A stretch of DNA of 25,407 nt from assembly GCA_003539625.1 (NCBI GenBank), contig DPOU01000010.1, positions 1-25,407 of the forward strand, given 5' to 3'. The notes below the pieces were generated by a model. The model saw nothing but the letters and a program-made list of their open reading frames with translations. It searched no databases and had not been told where the DNA came from. Made by a program: the position numbers and the translations under genes. The stretch comes from Acholeplasmatales bacterium. GTDB taxonomy: Bacteria; Bacillota_I; Bacilli_A; ML615J-28; CAG-313. Positions 23,114-25,407 of this stretch are shown one piece after another. Position 1 is the stretch's first letter; each line of letters opens with the position of its first letter.

Positions 23114-24887
23114 TATATTTCTCCCTTTTATATTTTTCAATTTCTTCATTAATGTTATTTAAATATTCATAACGATTATAAAGTATTTCTAATTCCTTAT
23201 TTAAATCTTCAATCTTCTTGTTAATATCCATTAGTTTTTGATAATCAGTTCCACAGTTATATGTTTCATTTTTTAGGTTTTCTAAATCTTCTTCCTTTTG
23301 GAATATTTTACTTTCAATATTATCAAATTCTTTTTTCTCTGAAGAAGTAAATCTAGGAATATTATTTTTTGGTAGATCATTTGAAGTTTTCTTTACCGTT
23401 TTACTGGCAACAGCTTCTGTTATATATTCACTTATCAAGCCCGTATATTCTTGTAGTTTCCCCTCTTGATAAATAAAACTATGAGTTGTAACTTTATCTA
23501 GAAAATAACGATCATGTGATATTACTAAAACAGCACCTTTAAATTTTTCTAAATAATCTTCTAATAATTCTAAAGTATATATATCCAAATCATTAGTTGG
23601 TTCATCTAAGAATAAAACATTAGGATTACTTATTAGTACACACATTAATTGAAGTCTGCGCTTTTCGCCACCAGATAGTGTACTAATTGGCATATATTGC
23701 ATATTTTTAGTAAACATGAAGTTTTCTAATAGTTGCGATGCGGTAAGAGTTCCTTCAGTTGTTTCAATACTTTCACCAAAAGTTTTGACATAATCAATAA
23801 TACGGGTATTAGAATCGTTAATTTTGTTTTCTTGTCTAAAGTAGCCAACCTTAACGGTTTCACCAATAACAACACTACCAGAATCCGGTGATACTTCATT
23901 TAATATCGTTTTAAATAATGTAGTTTTACCACTACCATTTTTACCGACAAATCCTAATCTATCAAATCTTTTGACAATATAGCTGAAATCACTAAACAAT
24001 ACTTTATCATTAATACTTTTAGATAGATTATTAATTTCAATTGTTTTACGTCCTAACCTAGTTGTTAATGACGATAAAGCCATTTCTTTATTTATTTCAT
24101 TTATATTATTTTTAAGTTTATTAGTTTTATCCTCCAGTTCGTAATATCGTTTTAGTCGTTCAGTGGACTTAGTAGATCTAGCCTGAGGATTAAGGGCAGC
24201 CCAAGCTGCTTCTTTTTTTAGAATTGCTTTTAATTTTCGATAATTAGCTTGTTGATATTCAGCTCTTTCTACTTTTAAATTTAAGTAATTAGAATAGTTA
24301 ACATCATACAAATATACATTACCTAATTCTATGTCTAAGGTTTTATTAGTAATACGTTCTAAGAAATAACGATCATGAGTAACTAGTAATAATGCTTTAC
24401 TCCATTTTGTAAGATATTTTTCTAGCCAATTAATCATCCATATATCTAAGTGGTTAGTTGGTTCATCTAATATCAATAAATCACATTGTTTTACAAGCGT
24501 TATTGCAAGTGCTAATCTTCTTTTTTCTCCACCTGATAGTGTACTTATTTTACTATCAAGGTTGTCTATTCCAAGTTTTGATAACATTGCTTTGATTTCA
24601 TATTCATTATCTACTTTTGATTCTTTTAAAGCAGTATCAATAATACTCGCGTTTTCATCAAATTTTGGTTGTTGAGGGAGGTAGGCAATTTTTATGCCAC
24701 TCTTACGAAATATTTCACCACTTTGGATATCCACTTCACCTAAAATAGTTTTTAATAAAGTTGATTTACCAGTTCCATTAATTCCAACAATTCCTATTTT
24801 ATCATTATCATTAATAGAGAAACTGACATTATCTAATATTTTTTTATCAGTATAACTAACTGTTACTTCATTCAATGTTACTAACAT
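23106..24887 (-). CDS. ABC-F family ATPase
   Basis: A soluble, 593-residue protein with two ABC nucleotide-binding domains and no membrane segments; ABC-F proteins bind the ribosome and ease stalled translation. Domain 1 has Walker A GINGTGKST, signature LSGGEKRR and Walker B LLILDEPTNHLD; domain 2 has GKNGSGKTT, LSGGEKRR and VLFLDEPTNDLD. The linker between them is helical (about 185-265), and a Glu/Lys-rich coiled-coil C-terminal domain (about 515-593) resembles Uup. All ATPase motifs are intact. A longer frame begins at a TTG at 24905, but the extended -10 puts the transcript start near 24901. The ATG at 24887 has AGGTGAT just upstream. It leads the peptidase operon. Nothing marks it as an antibiotic-resistance type. 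Confidence 0.92.
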   Translation of the reverse strand: MLVTLNEVTVSYTDKKILDNVSFSINDNDKIGIVGINGTGKSTLLKTILGEVDIQSGEIFRKSGIKIAYLPQQPKFDENASIIDTALKESKVDNEYEIKAMLSKLGIDNLDSKISTLSGGEKRRLALAITLVKQCDLLILDEPTNHLDIWMINWLEKYLTKWSKALLLVTHDRYFLERITNKTLDIELGNVYLYDVNYSNYLNLKVERAEYQQANYRKLKAILKKEAAWAALNPQARSTKSTERLKRYYELEDKTNKLKNNINEINKEMALSSLTTRLGRKTIEINNLSKSINDKVLFSDFSYIVKRFDRLGFVGKNGSGKTTLFKTILNEVSPDSGSVVIGETVKVGYFRQENKINDSNTRIIDYVKTFGESIETTEGTLTASQLLENFMFTKNMQYMPISTLSGGEKRRLQLMCVLISNPNVLFLDEPTNDLDIYTLELLEDYLEKFKGAVLVISHDRYFLDKVTTHSFIYQEGKLQEYTGLISEYITEAVASKTVKKTSNDLPKNNIPRFTSSEKKEFDNIESKIFQKEEDLENLKNETYNCGTDYQKLMDINKKIEDLNKELEILYNRYEYLNNINEEIEKYKREKYNG

Positions 24888-24907
24888 ATTATCACCTATT
24901 TTCAATA

Positions 24908-24916
24908 ATTATACCA
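24908..24916 (-). promoter_or_regulatory. Promoter of the ABC-F/peptidase operon, extended -10
   Basis: Minus strand TGGTATAAT (24908-24916) without a good -35. Two AT-rich dyads lie upstream: AACATA-AA-TATGTT (24943-24956) and AAAACTA-N8-TAGTTTT (24964-24985). Nothing else is seen in the gap up to the rpmE terminator. Confidence 0.55.
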
Positions 24917-25012
24917 TACTATTTGAAAAAAATATATAAAATAACATAAATATGTTGTTAACCAAAACTAACATAAACTAGTTTTATAACTTCTTGCTAT
25001 TTATTTTTTAAA

Positions 25013-25038
25013 TATAAAAAAACCTACTTTACAGTAGG
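25013..25038 (-). terminator. rpmE terminator
   Basis: CCTACT (25023-25028) pairs with AGTAGG (25033-25038) around a 4-nt loop. Read on the minus strand a T-run follows at once. Confidence 0.85.
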
Positions 25039-25046
25039 CTTCTTTG

Positions 25047-25265
25047 TTATTTAGTTTGATTCTTAGCTTGTGCAGCACGTTTGTTGAATCTATCAATTCT
25101 ACCTGCAGCTTGAACAAATTTTTGTTCACCTGTGTAGAATGGATGACATTTTGAACATGTATCAACACGAATTTCTTTCTTTGTTGAACCAGTTTCAAAT
25201 GTGTTTCCACAAGATACGCAAGTAACTGTTACTTTTTGATACTTTGGATGAATTCCTTCACGCAT
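25047..25265 (-). CDS. rpmE: Ribosomal protein L31, zinc-binding type
   Basis: A 72-residue protein of the 50S subunit, sitting at the subunit bridge near the central protuberance. It opens with MREGIHPKYQKVTV and carries four Cys in two CxxC pairs (16, 19 and 37, 40: CVSCGNTF and CSKCHPFYTG), so it is the zinc-holding form and not the zinc-independent paralogue. The late GRIDRFNKR is typical. GGAAGGAGA about 8 nt before the ATG is a strong ribosome binding site. It is a single-gene transcript with a strong promoter and a hairpin terminator. In Bacillus the zinc form is swapped out under zinc limitation by Zur; no Zur-type operator is evident here. Confidence 0.97.
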   Translation of the reverse strand: MREGIHPKYQKVTVTCVSCGNTFETGSTKKEIRVDTCSKCHPFYTGEQKFVQAAGRIDRFNKRAAQAKNQTK

Positions 25266-25325
25266 AATAAATATCTCCTTCCGCCATGATTTGGTTTCCT
25301 ATTCAATCATAGTAAGTTTATAACC
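25266..25325 (-). other. Untranslated leader of rpmE, possible regulatory hairpin
   Basis: About 60 nt between the predicted transcript start and the ATG, longer than most leaders here. It can form a 6-bp stem (ATGATT with AATCAT, 25305-25310 and 25286-25291) whose loop holds GGAAACC, just before the ribosome binding site. L31 genes in several phyla carry autoregulatory leaders; whether this is one is inference. Confidence 0.3.
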
Positions 25326-25331
25326 TTCTCT

Positions 25332-25360
25332 ATTATATCAGATTTCTTAATAAAAGTCAA
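25332..25360 (-). promoter_or_regulatory. rpmE promoter
   Basis: Minus strand TTGACT (25355-25360), 17-nt spacer, TATAAT (25332-25337) with TG before it (TGATATAAT). Near-consensus, as expected for a ribosomal protein gene. Upstream to the window edge (25361-25407) I see nothing further. Confidence 0.85.
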
Positions 25361-25407
25361 ATGATATATTCGAGTTTTTTATGTTATTTGTTCGTGTACA
25401 CTAGATT

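Noticed and set aside
23106..24887. Antibiotic-resistance ABC-F (target protection) call
   Set aside because: The linker and Uup-like C-terminal coil fit a housekeeping ABC-F, and resistance cannot be judged from sequence here.
24888..24905. TTG start of the ABC-F gene
   Set aside because: It lies at or before the predicted transcript start; the ATG at 24887 has AGGTGAT just upstream.
25001..25210. A 69-codon minus-strand frame overlapping rpmE
   Set aside because: Out-of-frame reading of rpmE that runs through its terminator; rpmE itself is unmistakable.

Overview
The window reads as the chromosome of a low-GC Bacillota (class Bacilli, possibly an uncultured gut lineage near Erysipelotrichales/RF39; this placement is inference). 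The support is very AT-rich DNA, AGGAGG-type ribosome binding sites, SigA-type promoters, and Gram-positive gene families (the ytfI/ytfJ pair, a YtxK-like protein, an AlsT carrier, a secreted GHL10 protein with an InlB-type repeat). Trp is encoded by TGG and TGA is a stop (tldD), so the code is standard and not that of Mycoplasma. I see no tRNA, rRNA, insertion sequence, prophage or CRISPR array. Almost every base is genic or a short promoter/terminator gap.

Layout, left to right. (1) dusB on the minus strand, divergent from a small two-helix membrane protein (plus). (2) A minus operon 4737->1359: an RlmI-like 23S rRNA methyltransferase, a short DapF, and an AlsT-type alanine/glycine:Na+ symporter. 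(3) A small plus-strand regulatory island, 4795-5830: two closely related XRE regulators made by tandem duplication, with an unannotated 39-codon frame between them. That frame has a perfect TTGACA-17-TATAAT promoter and an AGGAGG site. The island's non-coding DNA is full of GACAAA/TTTGTC hexamers. (4) A minus operon 10649->5838: two flavoproteins (YhiN/HI0933 family and COG2509 family), a YtxK-like methyltransferase-fold protein and a double GNAT acetyltransferase, with overlapping or nearly touching genes. (5) The ytfI-ytfJ (gerW) pair, divergent from a YidD with an unusual C-terminal extension of about 150 residues. (6) A 1350-residue secreted GHL10-type glycoside hydrolase followed, with overlap, by an RsuA-type pseudouridine synthase. 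The hydrolase promoter has a catabolite-responsive-element-like site and a perfect dyad. Divergent from it is a TspO/MBR membrane protein. (7) A minus operon 24887->17899: an ABC-F ATPase and four cytosolic peptidase-family genes (M29, M18, TldD, TldE). (8) rpmE, encoding zinc-type ribosomal protein L31, with its own strong promoter and terminator.

Taken together this is housekeeping RNA modification and translation plus amino-acid and peptide salvage (a peptidase operon, AlsT, a lone dapF) and one large cell-surface carbohydrate enzyme. The part most worth a second look is the XRE-peptide-XRE island. The YidD extension and the non-LPXTG C-terminal anchor of the GHL10 protein come next. Several start codons were moved inward from the longest frame because promoters and ribosome binding sites rule out the longer versions: RlmI-like, XRE2, YidD, TldE, M29 and ABC-F.
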